Shown in pieces: positions 35,071-44,864 of a stretch of DNA of 64,000 nucleotides. The first letter of the stretch is position 1. Every line of letters starts with the position of its first letter. Source of the DNA: Candidatus Cloacimonadota bacterium. Its GTDB lineage: Bacteria; Cloacimonadota; Cloacimonadia; Cloacimonadales; Cloacimonadaceae. Where the stretch lies: the NCBI GenBank assembly GCA_029781115.1, contig JAKOXG010000017.1, positions 53,639 through 117,638 on the forward strand, read 5' to 3'. Below the pieces are notes generated by a model. That model made no database searches. It was not told the origin of the DNA and was given only the letters and a program-made list of their open reading frames with translations. The position numbers and the translations under genes are program-made.

Positions 35071-35409
35071 GTCATGACTCGCTATCAATTTGAATGCAAA
35101 ACGAGACCGAAACCATGGTGAACGAGATTTTCTTTGGCAATAGGAACGTTTATTGCTTCACAAGTATAACACGAGCTGAAGACAGCAACTTTGCCACTGG
35201 CCGGAAGGAGGCAGATAAAGACTGTAATCTTGGCAAACTTGGAGCTTTCCGGCTGGAGCAGGGATGTTTTTTCAGAAAACACTTGACTTTTTTGCATGCT
35301 TCAGATTAAGGTAACACATCCACGAAGGAGCGTCAGTTCGCCTGTCGCACTTTCTGAGATAACTAATTGGAAATTAAGAATAATGCCTACAAATAAGGGA
35401 GGTTTATCG
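35071..35409 (+). promoter_or_regulatory. Leader and promoter region of the Ton cluster
   Basis: 339 bp without a credible gene. A 7-bp stem GCCGGAA (35200-35206) / TTCCGGC (35247-35253) with a long loop precedes a T-run at 35267-35272 and could end purM transcripts. Just after it is a -35 TTGACT (35283-35288), with only a weak -10 near 35304-35310. The receptor ATG has a strong GGGAGG site. Confidence 0.4.
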
Positions 35410-38403
35410 ATGCGAAAATATGCATTGATCCTGCTCATTTTGATGAGTAGCATAGTGATACTCAATGCTGCTACGACCGGTCGTTTAGCCGTGCGCGTGC
35501 GCGATAACAACGGACGCCCAATCGAGTTCGTAAACGTCGCCGTTACGCAAAACAACCGCACCTTGACCGGCGGACGCACCAATGCAAAAGGAACAGCTAT
35601 CATCATCAACATCCCTCCGGGAGTTTACGTAGTTAAATTTACCCTCGTTGGATATGATAGCTACACCGTGAATAATGTCCGCATCCAAGTGGACCAGACC
35701 ACATCGTTATCACCCGTCATGAACAAAACGGGTGTCAAGCTCAGCACTGTGGTGGTGACCGCAGAGCAAGACAGAGCCGGTAAAGACCGTGTGGGTACTG
35801 CCGTTCAAGTTGATATGAGCAACATGGCAGACGTCGCTGTGACTGACGTCGCCGACGTGGTCGCCCTCCAAGCCGGTGTGACAAACATCGGCGGTGAACT
35901 GCACATCCGCGGCGGTCGTGCCAATGAAATCAACTACACAGTGGACGGCATGAGTGTTTCCGACCCCGTCGATGGTGGAAGTGCTCTGGGTGTAGACCTG
36001 GACGCCATCAGCGACATGAAAGTGATGACCGGTGGTTTCCCTGCAGAATATGGAAACGCACAATCCGGCGTGATCAACATCGTCACCAAAGACGGTGACC
36101 CCTTCTTCAGCGGAAAACTCGAATACAATACCGACCATATCATCGGCAGTGGACGCAACTCTGACGTGCTCAAGTTTGCCATCGGTGGCCCTGTGGTACC
36201 CTTTGGCTCCGAAGCACTGCGTGAGAAGTTCACTTTCTACCTGAACGGTGGTGGTGAGTGGTTGGATGGACGCCTCAAAGACTATTGGGGAGGAGACCCC
36301 AACAAGGATTACGTCCTCAACGGTGTGCCCTTGCTTGAATACGATTATGCAGCATACGATCCATACGCAGGTCGCAAAAGCTTTTTGGGTATTGATCTCG
36401 GTAACCGTAACTACAACGGCTACAACATAAACCTCAAATCCAAGTATGATTTCAGCCCCACGCAGAAGATGACCTTTGCTGTGCGTGGAGACAGAAACCA
36501 CGACCATGGCTATACTTATTCTTGGCGCTATGCCCTGCAACACATCTATTACAATGAGATCATCCAAAGCCAATACATAGGCACCTATGATCATGTGCTC
36601 AGCCCCGCCATGAACCTCAAGCTCAAAGCCAGCTTCTACCGCAAAACAAGCACTTCCGGACCACGTGGCATCAGCAGAGATAGCTATCTGTACCGCAATC
36701 CCATCGATGAACACTATGTGGACGACGTCCTCGCCGGTGACTATGGCTATTCCAGCATCGACAACAATGGCGACGGTGTGTTTGACGAAGGCTTCCTCCC
36801 TGCCCAATTCTGGACTTACCGCATCTCCGGTGTGGAAGACCCCAGAAGCGTGATAGGCTTTGTGGCTCCCGGCTCCATCTATGACAACTTTGTGGACGAC
36901 GTGAGCTCCCAGACCAACGTCCGCGCTGACTTTGAATATCAGATCAACGACATTCACCTGGCAAAGACAGGTGTCGAAGTGATCAAGCACAGCATCAAAA
37001 AGAACCAGCTGCAGAGCTTCCTGACCATCTATGAAGACCGCTTCCAACAGAGCTTGCAACGTGTCTTCAGCACTGCTGACCTCAATGCATGGACACCCGT
37101 CATCGTCGACTCAGTGGTCACCAACGTTCCCTCCCAGCTCTATGACGTCTACATCACCGATGACGGCAGCAAGATACCCATCTACAAACCCGAAGACTAC
37201 TTCCGTGCAGCCCAGGAAGCTTCCGGAAAGCGTGACGGTTATCAGGCAGACCCCTGGCAGATTGCCTACTATCTGCAAGACAAGATGGAGTGGAAAGGCA
37301 TGATCGTGAACGCCGGTCTGCGCTTTGACTTCTGGTATCTGGGAAACAAATACAAAGTCCTGGAAGACAGCGGCAAATACCGCACCGTCGAGTTTGACAA
37401 GAAAGACCGCTTCCAGGCTATGATTTCACCCCGTCTGGGCGTCTCTCACCCCATTACCGACAGAGACGTGCTGCGTTTTGCCTACAACTATCAAAACCAG
37501 CTCCCTCAGATGCAGTTTATCTTCACCAGTAAGACCCCGGAAGATGCCAACGTATCTGATACTGCCATCACTGTGGGCAACCCTTCACTGGAGCCCCAGA
37601 TCACCGTTACTTACGAAGTGGGTCTCTCGCACCAGTTGTCAGACGACTACGTGGTGGACATGACCGCTTACTATAAAAACCTCTACAACTACGTGAGCAC
37701 CAAAAAGGAAAAGAAAGAGGGAGAAGAACAGATCTCCTGGTACAAGTTTATCAGTGAAGACTACGGTTCTGCCCGCGGAATAGACATCCAGCTTGAGAAG
37801 CTGCTCTCAAACTTCAATACCTGGACTATCGCCTACTCCCTGGCTTGGGCTCAAGGAAACAACTCCAGCACCGTCATTCAAGACGAAATGACCAACCTGC
37901 GTGAGTTCCCTCTGGACTGGGATGTGAGACACAACCTCAACACCAGCTTCACCTTCCGCATCGGCAGAGGTGAGGAATTCTTCATCCCCTTCACAGACTT
38001 CATCCTTCCTTTTGATGACTTCAGCGCCAACATAACCTGGAACTTCGCCTCCGGTGCCCCTTACACACCACAAGCTATGGTCGGTGGCAGCATGCTGGAT
38101 ACAAACTCCAAGCGCAAAGGCTGGACAAACCAGGCAAACTTGCGCATCACAAAGGGTTTCGCACTACCCAAAAACATGAGCGTCAGAGCCTTTATGGAAG
38201 TGGAAAACCTGTTTAAAACCAAAAACATCCTCAGCGTATATCCCAAAACTGGCTCCCCATATGAAACCGGTGAGGATATATCTGACTCAATGGTAGGATA
38301 CACCTATCCTGAAGTGGAATACGTATACAACAGATCTATACGGAACCCGGGGATGGTAAACAACCACCGCGGCGTCACTTTTGGCGTCTCATTCAACTTC
38401 TAA
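35410..38403 (+). CDS. TonB-dependent receptor with carboxypeptidase-regulatory-like domain
   Basis: 997 aa. Signal peptide (residues 1-21), then a CarboxypepD_reg-like Ig domain (about 23-105: GRLAVRVRDNNGRPIEFVNVAV, GVYVVKFTLVGYDSYTV). A plug follows (about 115-240: LHIRGGRANEINYTVDGMSVSDP), then a 22-strand-type barrel ending HRGVTFGVSFNF. The barrel carries a DNNGDGVFDE calcium-like loop near 450. No SusD partner is adjacent, so it is Oar-like rather than a SusC. It opens an eight-gene cluster with its own exbB-exbD-exbD-tonB. I start it at ATG 35410 (GGGAGG 7 nt upstream), not the longer open frame. Confidence 0.93.
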   Translation: MRKYALILLILMSSIVILNAATTGRLAVRVRDNNGRPIEFVNVAVTQNNRTLTGGRTNAKGTAIIINIPPGVYVVKFTLVGYDSYTVNNVRIQVDQTTSLSPVMNKTGVKLSTVVVTAEQDRAGKDRVGTAVQVDMSNMADVAVTDVADVVALQAGVTNIGGELHIRGGRANEINYTVDGMSVSDPVDGGSALGVDLDAISDMKVMTGGFPAEYGNAQSGVINIVTKDGDPFFSGKLEYNTDHIIGSGRNSDVLKFAIGGPVVPFGSEALREKFTFYLNGGGEWLDGRLKDYWGGDPNKDYVLNGVPLLEYDYAAYDPYAGRKSFLGIDLGNRNYNGYNINLKSKYDFSPTQKMTFAVRGDRNHDHGYTYSWRYALQHIYYNEIIQSQYIGTYDHVLSPAMNLKLKASFYRKTSTSGPRGISRDSYLYRNPIDEHYVDDVLAGDYGYSSIDNNGDGVFDEGFLPAQFWTYRISGVEDPRSVIGFVAPGSIYDNFVDDVSSQTNVRADFEYQINDIHLAKTGVEVIKHSIKKNQLQSFLTIYEDRFQQSLQRVFSTADLNAWTPVIVDSVVTNVPSQLYDVYITDDGSKIPIYKPEDYFRAAQEASGKRDGYQADPWQIAYYLQDKMEWKGMIVNAGLRFDFWYLGNKYKVLEDSGKYRTVEFDKKDRFQAMISPRLGVSHPITDRDVLRFAYNYQNQLPQMQFIFTSKTPEDANVSDTAITVGNPSLEPQITVTYEVGLSHQLSDDYVVDMTAYYKNLYNYVSTKKEKKEGEEQISWYKFISEDYGSARGIDIQLEKLLSNFNTWTIAYSLAWAQGNNSSTVIQDEMTNLREFPLDWDVRHNLNTSFTFRIGRGEEFFIPFTDFILPFDDFSANITWNFASGAPYTPQAMVGGSMLDTNSKRKGWTNQANLRITKGFALPKNMSVRAFMEVENLFKTKNILSVYPKTGSPYETGEDISDSMVGYTYPEVEYVYNRSIRNPGMVNNHRGVTFGVSFNF

Positions 38404-38433
38404 AATTTATAGTTCCTAAGGAGGAATCACATA

Positions 38434-39189
38434 ATGAACAAGAAGACAAAATGGATACTGTTGCTCATCGTAGCAATGACAATGCTACTGGGAGTCCTCG
38501 GTGCTCAGGAAGCTGCAGAACCCGCAGCCGAAGCAGCATCAGGCAGCACCAAGAACTTGGCCGAATTCATATTTGGCACTGGAATGGTAAAATGGTTTAT
38601 CGATGGTGGATGGGCAATGTGGCCTATCCTTTTCGTCGCACTTTATGGCTTAGCTTACGTCATTTGGAAGTTTATAGCCCTGGTTTATGCCAAGATCAAT
38701 CTCAATGGCTTCTTGGGAACTATCGTTCCGATGCTCCAAGAGAAGAAGTTTGACGAAGCTGTCGAATTTGCATCCAAGACTCGTGGCCCCGTGGCTGCAA
38801 TCGTATATGCAGGCTTGCAGAAAGCTTCTTCAGGTGTTGATGCCGTGGAGAAAGCCATGGAAAACGCCGCCATGATCGAGATGAGCTATCTGGAAAAAGG
38901 CTTTGTGGAAATGTCCAGTGCTATTACCTTGGCTCCCATGCTGGGATTCTTGGGAACAGTGGCCGGTATGATTGAGGCGTTCGACGCCATCGCCGCAGCC
39001 CGTGCCGTGGACGCCACCATTGTGGCTACCGGTATCAAGATCGCTCTTATCACCACTGAGGCTGGTCTGATCGTGGCTATCCCAGTGCAGTTTTTCTACA
39101 ACGTCTTCACAACCATTGTGGACGGCTTAGTTATAGATATGCAGCGTGCTTCCGAGAAAGTAGTTGAAACCCTGATCGAGTCTCGATAG
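38434..39189 (+). CDS. exbB: ExbB/TolQ/MotA proton channel protein
   Basis: 251 aa. After an N-terminal helix and an Ala/Glu-rich linker (AQEAAEPAAEAASGSTK, about 24-40) come the family's membrane spans. TM1 is within WAMWPILFVALYGLAYVIWKFIAL; TM2/3 are MSSAITLAPMLGFLGTVAGMIEAFDAIA and IKIALITTEAGLIVAIPVQFFYNVF. The extra N-terminal segment resembles the signal-plus-linker ExbBs of Bacteroidota. It energises TonB or TolA-type partners with the proton gradient. AAGGAGG site. Confidence 0.94.
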   Translation: MNKKTKWILLLIVAMTMLLGVLGAQEAAEPAAEAASGSTKNLAEFIFGTGMVKWFIDGGWAMWPILFVALYGLAYVIWKFIALVYAKINLNGFLGTIVPMLQEKKFDEAVEFASKTRGPVAAIVYAGLQKASSGVDAVEKAMENAAMIEMSYLEKGFVEMSSAITLAPMLGFLGTVAGMIEAFDAIAAARAVDATIVATGIKIALITTEAGLIVAIPVQFFYNVFTTIVDGLVIDMQRASEKVVETLIESR

Positions 39190-39198
39190 GGGGTAGAA

Positions 39199-39627
39199 AT
39201 GAAAATCTCTCGTAAAAGGAAAGGTGGCGTCTCGATTCCGACTGCGTCGACCGGTGATATCGCCTTTCTACTCATCATCTTCTTTATGTCGACCACCAAG
39301 TTTGACGTGAAAGAAGGCATCAAGCTGGTGTTGCCAGCCATGGCTCCTGACAGTGCGGAGGGCAAGGCTGAAACCATCCAGTTGGGTGAGGACAAGATGA
39401 CCCGCCTCCAAATCTTGGAAGATGGTTCCATCATTTTAAACAAAGAAGCGGCGAGACGTATCGAAGACGCTGAATTGGATGCTATCATCCAACAGAAGTT
39501 GAGGGTAAATCAGGACATGATCTTCAGAGTGATCACGGACAGAAATGCCCAATACAACGATATGATCCGGGTAGTGGACAGACTCAAGGCGCAAAATGCC
39601 GAGAAGATATCCCTATCCACAAACTAA
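39199..39627 (+). CDS. exbD: ExbD/TolR biopolymer transport protein (first copy)
   Basis: 142 aa. One N-terminal helix (TASTGDIAFLLIIFFMSTTKF), with the essential membrane Asp in the TGDIAFLLI part, then a periplasmic domain (LEDGSIILNKEAARRIED, FRVITDRNAQYNDMIRVVDRLK). Nine nt after exbB. Confidence 0.93.
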   Translation: MKISRKRKGGVSIPTASTGDIAFLLIIFFMSTTKFDVKEGIKLVLPAMAPDSAEGKAETIQLGEDKMTRLQILEDGSIILNKEAARRIEDAELDAIIQQKLRVNQDMIFRVITDRNAQYNDMIRVVDRLKAQNAEKISLSTN

Positions 39628-39641
39628 AAGGAAGGATTAAC

Positions 39642-40073
39642 ATGGCAAAGATTAGTAGACCCAAAGACCGTGACGTCGCAATCCCTGAAGGCTCAACGGC
39701 CGACATCGCCTTCCTGCTCTTGCTTTTCTTTATGGTGACCACCGTGTTTGTTCAGGAAAAACAATTTTGGGTAGCCCGTGATCGCTGGCCAAAAGCCCAA
39801 AGCATTGAACGCATTCCCAGAAACAACACCGCCACCATCTATGTGATGAAAAACGAAACCATCTTGATCGATGACGTCCCCTCCAAGATCGAGAGCGAAG
39901 AAGACGTATACGTCAGAAACGCCTTGGTCGCCAAGAAAGCGGAAAACCCTGAAATCATTATCTGTTTCAGGACTGACAGAGAAACCAAATACGGTGCGAT
40001 GTCAGACGTAATGCGACAGCTTCAGGACGCTGAAACCCTGGTTGTGGCTTTTGAAGCTCAGAAGAGGGACTAA
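39642..40073 (+). CDS. exbD: ExbD/TolR biopolymer transport protein (second copy)
   Basis: 143 aa. Paralogue of the preceding gene: helix EGSTADIAFLLLLFFMVTTVF with the membrane Asp, and periplasmic ICFRTDRETKYGAMSDVMRQLQ. Two different ExbDs in one cluster are common in the FCB group and would allow mixed ExbD dimers in the channel. 14 nt after the first copy, 13 nt before tonB. Confidence 0.93.
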   Translation: MAKISRPKDRDVAIPEGSTADIAFLLLLFFMVTTVFVQEKQFWVARDRWPKAQSIERIPRNNTATIYVMKNETILIDDVPSKIESEEDVYVRNALVAKKAENPEIIICFRTDRETKYGAMSDVMRQLQDAETLVVAFEAQKRD

Positions 40074-40086
40074 CAGGGAGGATATT

Positions 40087-40725
40087 ATGGCGATTAAATA
40101 TTCCGATTGGAAAGACGTGGCAAACTCACAACTGGCCAAAGCGGTGACCTTAGCCTTGGTGCTAACCACCTTTGTGCTCGTAGTTACGCCAAACGTCGAA
40201 GCCCGTAAACAGAAGTTTACCGTCACCGAAACCGAATTGGTTGATATCCCCATGGAAGAGCGTGAGAAACTGGAACAGCCCGAAGTGGAAGTAAAGATCG
40301 AAGTGCCAATCATCATCAGTGATGAGCTCAGCACTTCATCAGACCCAACTCTCACCGCCAAGTATGAACAAGCCCTGGCGCAGATTGGAGACATCTCAAT
40401 CATCACCTCCAGCGCCCTATCCAGAGACAGGGATGGAGAAATGGTCGTGTTTGAAGCTTACGATGACCCTCCCGTGATCATCGGTGAGCTCAGACCGGAC
40501 TACCCGGACGCTGCAAAGCGCACCCGCACCCAAGGCACAGTGGTCTTGGAAGTGGAAGTCTACCGTGATGGAACCGTGGGCAACGTCAGAGTGCAACGCT
40601 CCATTATCGGGCTTGACGAAGCTGCTATTGCTGCCGTGCGTAGAGTGAGATTCCAACCCGGCAAAAGCGGTGGCCATCCTATTGACACGCTCGTGATTAT
40701 ACCTGTCGAGTTTAGATTAAATTAG
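40087..40725 (+). CDS. tonB: TonB-family energy transducer
   Basis: 212 aa. A single helix near the N-terminus (LAKAVTLALVLTTFVLVVTP) and an acidic linker (TETELVDIPMEEREKLEQPEVEVKIEVP) rather than a Pro/Lys one. The C-terminal TonB domain reads LRPDYPDAAKRTRTQGTVVLEVEVYRDGTV to AIAAVRRVRFQPGKSGG. ATG 40087 has GGGAGG upstream; the frame is open earlier but lies inside exbD. Confidence 0.92.
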   Translation: MAIKYSDWKDVANSQLAKAVTLALVLTTFVLVVTPNVEARKQKFTVTETELVDIPMEEREKLEQPEVEVKIEVPIIISDELSTSSDPTLTAKYEQALAQIGDISIITSSALSRDRDGEMVVFEAYDDPPVIIGELRPDYPDAAKRTRTQGTVVLEVEVYRDGTVGNVRVQRSIIGLDEAAIAAVRRVRFQPGKSGGHPIDTLVIIPVEFRLN

Positions 40726-40744
40726 ATGATTGGGAGAATAGAAT

Positions 40745-43700
40745 ATGAAGTTTAATAAAACGTTACTCTGCCTGCTGGTGCTGATCACCATCCCAATGAT
40801 AGCATCCGCAGCGTTAGCAGTACCCGTTGAACCCGGAACAGGATCCAAAAGGCTTGACCGCTCCAGAGTCCACAATGTGGGAAACATCTGGCTGCGTGTC
40901 AGTAACTATGGATTCTTTGGTTCAGGCAGTGATGTGCCGCAGTATCCTTCCCTGGAATATCCGGGCGGTAGCGGTATTGACTACCTGTTCCAAGGTGCTC
41001 TCTGGTTCGGCGCAAAGAAATTCCGTCGTGACGACGCTGGAAGGAAGCTATATTGGAAAGCTCAAAACCCCAGTGCAGACAGCATGGCGACCGTCCACTC
41101 CGGCCACCCCGATTGGCGTCCCTGGATGAAGCCCGTTGTCGACACACTGGTCACAGTGGGTTTTGATGGAGACCTGGACCTCTGCGAGTTCTTACCGGCC
41201 TACAACCCATTGGTGGCCTCAAACCCCAACGTCGTTGACCTTTACGACGCCTGGAACGCGATGGACGAGATTGCCACCGCCAGCACCAGGACTCAGAAGA
41301 GAGGCGTCGACGATGATGGCGACGGAATAATTGACGAAGACTTTGTTGGATACACTTTCCCCTTGAGGATAGCAAGTGAATTGCCCAGCCAATTCAGCTC
41401 TTTTGGCGGCCAATACATCCACAACACTTACAACTACAATATCATCAACGAGGGTAACAACGCTGAAATATGGTTCCCCTTGGGCTTTATGGATCTATCC
41501 GATATGAGTTACCCGACTTACGCCTTCTCGGCTCCGCATGATGATGATGGAGATGGTCGGATGGATGAAGATGGAGCGCCTGTTTCCGAGCAGGACTTTA
41601 TCTCATACTATTATGACTATTGCCCCTTTGGCACGAAAGGCGACCGTGATTTGGGTAGATCACGCGGCAGAAATGACCACTATCCTCTGAACGTCCGTGT
41701 GCGTCAGATGAGCTATCAATGGAGCTATGACTACATCAAAAACCTGGTCTATGTGGAATTTAATATCACAAACATGAACACCGCCACGCAGGACACCTTG
41801 TTTGACTGCGCCATGGGTATTTACATGGACTGTGACGTCGGTCCTCAAAGCTGGGACTCCAAGAAAGCTGCTGACGATAAATCCGGATACGTCAAAGGTG
41901 AAGGCTACGAATTTGCCTACACTTATGACGCTGACGGCGATGGTGGCTTGACCACAGGCTTGGTGGGTGCGCGTGTTTGTACGCCCGACCCCGAAAAACT
42001 CCAATTCCACTGCTGGTATTGGAAAGTGGGAGACGGTCCGGACGACTTTTCACCCAGAAGCATCTCCACAGCCAAAAAGACTGCCAACGAGAAATATTGG
42101 TTGATAACGGGTCGAAATCCGGATGAGGCGAAGTTCAAACCGCTAAGGCCAGAACGAGACGACATCACAGAATATGAACAGCCGGATGCCAACGATACGC
42201 GTTTCCTCTTCTCCTTCTATGGAGATATGAAGGGAATGAGCACTCCCACTGATGGATCCTGGAACTTGGCTCCCGGCCGCACAATGAAGATCGTGATCGC
42301 CGTCTTCCCCGGAGACAACAAGGAAGACCTCAAGCGTTCAGCTCGTTGGGCAAAAGTGATCTATGGACGTGCTCAAGACCTCACCACAGTGGTGTTGCCT
42401 GACACATTCCCTCACTACAACCCACCCGAACCTCCCGAAATCCCCAAGATGTTTGCCGAAATCAAGAACGACGGCAGCCAGATCGATGTATATTGGGACA
42501 ACAGAAGTGAATTCAGCTATGACACCATGACCGTGCTCAGCGCCGTGATTGGTTGGCAGGATCCCACCAGCCCCGCTTTCAAGCCCGGCCTTGACAGTGA
42601 CCCCAACTTCATAGACTGGAGCGGATTCCCCGAAGAATTCAAACCCAAAATGGGTGATCCAAACTACAAGTGGAACATGAACGCCACGGTAAACCCATAT
42701 ACAGCTCACCGATTGAGGCACGACTTCCAGGGCTATACCCTCTGGGGGCGCAGCGGAAGCGGCTCTCAAGAGGACTGGACACAGATGGAGCGTTGGGATA
42801 AGATAGATACCGCTCAAGACAAGGTGGACTACGATGTGAACCTGGGCGATAGCCTCTATGTGCCTTACGGCGGATATCTGGGCATTGACAAAGGTTTGCC
42901 AAACCCAAATTGGTGGACCGATGCTACCCAATATCCAAACTACTATCGCTTCAATGACAACTACGACCTGATACCCTGCTCATCCACCGATACCTTCTAC
43001 GGTAAGCCTATCTACGACTATAGCGTAAACTACGATGCAAACATCCAGGCTCAGGCTGATCAGATCGCCGCAACGCATGCCGGAAAGCCCACCCAGTTTA
43101 TCCATCAATTGCAGGCTCGTCTCTTTAAGCATCCTGAGATGCGCGACGATGTCTATGATGAGCTGGTGGACGGCAAGCTGATTCCTCTGCCCGGACACGG
43201 TGGACAGGTTGCTATTGGCGATGCTGATGCGCTGACTGAGTTGCACAAAAAACGCTTGGCGAGACGCTACTATTACAGCGCAATCATGTATCCGCCCAAG
43301 GGAACAGAATACTACCTGGCTGTGACTGCATTCGATAGAGGTATCCCCTCACAAGAACTCAATTTCCTGGAAACAGGACGCGATAAAGACGCCAATATGA
43401 AGATCTTCTTCCCCGGCACATTGGCAAAAGAAAACATGGACAATATCTACGTGATCCCAAATCCCTACATCGGCAGCAGCAAGTTTGATGGCCGCCGTGA
43501 AGGTGACTCAAAGGGTGACAAGAGTAGACGTCTGTGGTTTGTAAACCTGCCCCGGGAGTGCACCATCCGCATCTACACCCTTGCTGGTGACTTGGTGAAA
43601 GAAATCTATCACAACGGTGCCCATGAAACGGACATCCTCACCATCAGTAAGGCCGATACCAAAGGCATTAGTGCCAGCGGTATGCACGAATGGGATCTGC

Positions 43701-43804
43701 TCTCCAGACACAACCAAATCATCGCTCCCGGAGTGTACCTCTTCTCCGTGGAGAACAAGGCCGATAGCAAGATCAAAGTCGGCAAGTTTGTAATCATTAA
43801 GTAA
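40745..43804 (+). CDS. Large secreted protein with type IX-like C-terminal domain
   Basis: 1019 aa with a signal peptide (LCLLVLITIPMIASAALA). The body is aromatic- and Asp-rich and not a family I recognise. It has two calcium-type loops, VDDDGDGIIDEDF (near 188-200) and HDDDGDGRMDEDG (near 265-277). The C-terminus (about 900-1019) has the sorting-domain pattern: NIYVIPNPYIG, then RIYTLAGDLVKEIYHNG, GMHEWDLLSRHNQIIAPGVYLFSVEN, KVGKFVIIK. Export across the outer membrane by a type IX-like route is inferred. 19 nt after tonB, 12 nt before the PorV-like gene. Confidence 0.82.
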   Translation: MKFNKTLLCLLVLITIPMIASAALAVPVEPGTGSKRLDRSRVHNVGNIWLRVSNYGFFGSGSDVPQYPSLEYPGGSGIDYLFQGALWFGAKKFRRDDAGRKLYWKAQNPSADSMATVHSGHPDWRPWMKPVVDTLVTVGFDGDLDLCEFLPAYNPLVASNPNVVDLYDAWNAMDEIATASTRTQKRGVDDDGDGIIDEDFVGYTFPLRIASELPSQFSSFGGQYIHNTYNYNIINEGNNAEIWFPLGFMDLSDMSYPTYAFSAPHDDDGDGRMDEDGAPVSEQDFISYYYDYCPFGTKGDRDLGRSRGRNDHYPLNVRVRQMSYQWSYDYIKNLVYVEFNITNMNTATQDTLFDCAMGIYMDCDVGPQSWDSKKAADDKSGYVKGEGYEFAYTYDADGDGGLTTGLVGARVCTPDPEKLQFHCWYWKVGDGPDDFSPRSISTAKKTANEKYWLITGRNPDEAKFKPLRPERDDITEYEQPDANDTRFLFSFYGDMKGMSTPTDGSWNLAPGRTMKIVIAVFPGDNKEDLKRSARWAKVIYGRAQDLTTVVLPDTFPHYNPPEPPEIPKMFAEIKNDGSQIDVYWDNRSEFSYDTMTVLSAVIGWQDPTSPAFKPGLDSDPNFIDWSGFPEEFKPKMGDPNYKWNMNATVNPYTAHRLRHDFQGYTLWGRSGSGSQEDWTQMERWDKIDTAQDKVDYDVNLGDSLYVPYGGYLGIDKGLPNPNWWTDATQYPNYYRFNDNYDLIPCSSTDTFYGKPIYDYSVNYDANIQAQADQIAATHAGKPTQFIHQLQARLFKHPEMRDDVYDELVDGKLIPLPGHGGQVAIGDADALTELHKKRLARRYYYSAIMYPPKGTEYYLAVTAFDRGIPSQELNFLETGRDKDANMKIFFPGTLAKENMDNIYVIPNPYIGSSKFDGRREGDSKGDKSRRLWFVNLPRECTIRIYTLAGDLVKEIYHNGAHETDILTISKADTKGISASGMHEWDLLSRHNQIIAPGVYLFSVENKADSKIKVGKFVIIK

Positions 43805-43816
43805 GGAGGAAAAACT

Positions 43817-44845
43817 GTGAAAAAACAAAGCACATTCGTTATCGCCCTACTGCTCCTTCTGCCTATTATGCTTTCTGCAACGCCTTTTGGCAAGACGGGC
43901 ACCGCTGCCCTGCAATTTCTAAAGCTCGGTGTGGACGCCCGCGCCATAGGAATGGGAGAAGCTTATACGGCCGTTTCAGACGATATTTCCTCCACATACT
44001 GGAATCCGGCTGGTTTGGCACCCGCCATGCAAAACCAGGCATTCTTCTCACACACAAACTGGATCGCCAATATCTATCACGAATATGCAGCCGCTTCGTT
44101 CACAAACGGAGTCAGCACTGTGGCACTCTACGGATCAGTCTTGCATATGGATGATATCGAGATCACAGACGAAGAAACATTCGGCCCCACTGGCGAAACA
44201 TTTACCAATAGCGGTATGGCCTTTGGAGTCAACTATGCCTCTGTGTTTACGGACAAATTCTCTGCAGGTGTAGGCGTTAAATATCTCAGAGAAAACCTCT
44301 ATGAATTTGCCGTTAATAGCTACTCCTTCGATATAGGGTCTATGTATAACACTGGATGGCAAAATGTCAAAATCGGCATGGTGCTTCGCAACTTTGGCCC
44401 AGACATCAGATACCGTGTGGACAACGATGAAGACGGCCTCTATGACGAAGACCCATTTGACCTTTTCGACAACGACGGAGACGGTTTGGTGGACGAAGAC
44501 GGACCCGAGCTCGACTGTAAGATACCCATGAGCTTCTCACTGGGGATCAGCGGTGACATCATGCGCACGGACACTTCCCACTGGATCGCATCACTCCAAT
44601 TGGACAACGTAGTAGACAGAAAAGAAACCTGGAACCTCGGAACCGAATACAAGCTGTCCAACCTCTTCCTCAGGGGTGGATACCAGATCGGTTATGACAC
44701 CAACGGGTTCAGCGCCGGCTTAGGATATCGCATCGCAACATCCTTTGCTGTTTTCAATATCGACTATGCTTACACGGACATGGGCAAGCTGATGGAAAAT
44801 CCCCTCAAGACTGCTCACCGTGTATCATTAAAAATGAGCTATTAA
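43817..44845 (+). CDS. PorV-family outer membrane protein with calcium-type loops
   Basis: 342 aa. GTG start with AAGGAGGA upstream. Signal peptide (MKKQSTFVIALLLLLPIMLSA), then the PorV/PorQ block LKLGVDARAIGMGEAYTAVSDDISSTYWNPAGLA and barrel strands ending HRVSLKMSY. Between strands at about 202-232 lies a double DxDxDG insertion: VDNDEDGLYDEDPFD and FDNDGDGLVDEDGPE. It sits between two CTD-bearing secreted proteins, as expected for a PorV-type shuttle that binds such cargo. Confidence 0.88.
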   Translation: MKKQSTFVIALLLLLPIMLSATPFGKTGTAALQFLKLGVDARAIGMGEAYTAVSDDISSTYWNPAGLAPAMQNQAFFSHTNWIANIYHEYAAASFTNGVSTVALYGSVLHMDDIEITDEETFGPTGETFTNSGMAFGVNYASVFTDKFSAGVGVKYLRENLYEFAVNSYSFDIGSMYNTGWQNVKIGMVLRNFGPDIRYRVDNDEDGLYDEDPFDLFDNDGDGLVDEDGPELDCKIPMSFSLGISGDIMRTDTSHWIASLQLDNVVDRKETWNLGTEYKLSNLFLRGGYQIGYDTNGFSAGLGYRIATSFAVFNIDYAYTDMGKLMENPLKTAHRVSLKMSY

Positions 44846-44864
44846 CTAAAATAAAGGAGAAATT

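Noticed and set aside
35180..35272. Possible cobalamin riboswitch before the TonB receptor (GCCACTG followed by GGAAGG)
   Set aside because: Only this one element fits. The conserved B12 box (AGCC-GGAGACCTGCC type) and the GGTG-AATCC block are absent in the region.
35094..35309. 71-codon ORF downstream of purM
   Set aside because: No ribosome site, overlaps the probable terminator and promoter, and the peptide has no protein-like pattern.
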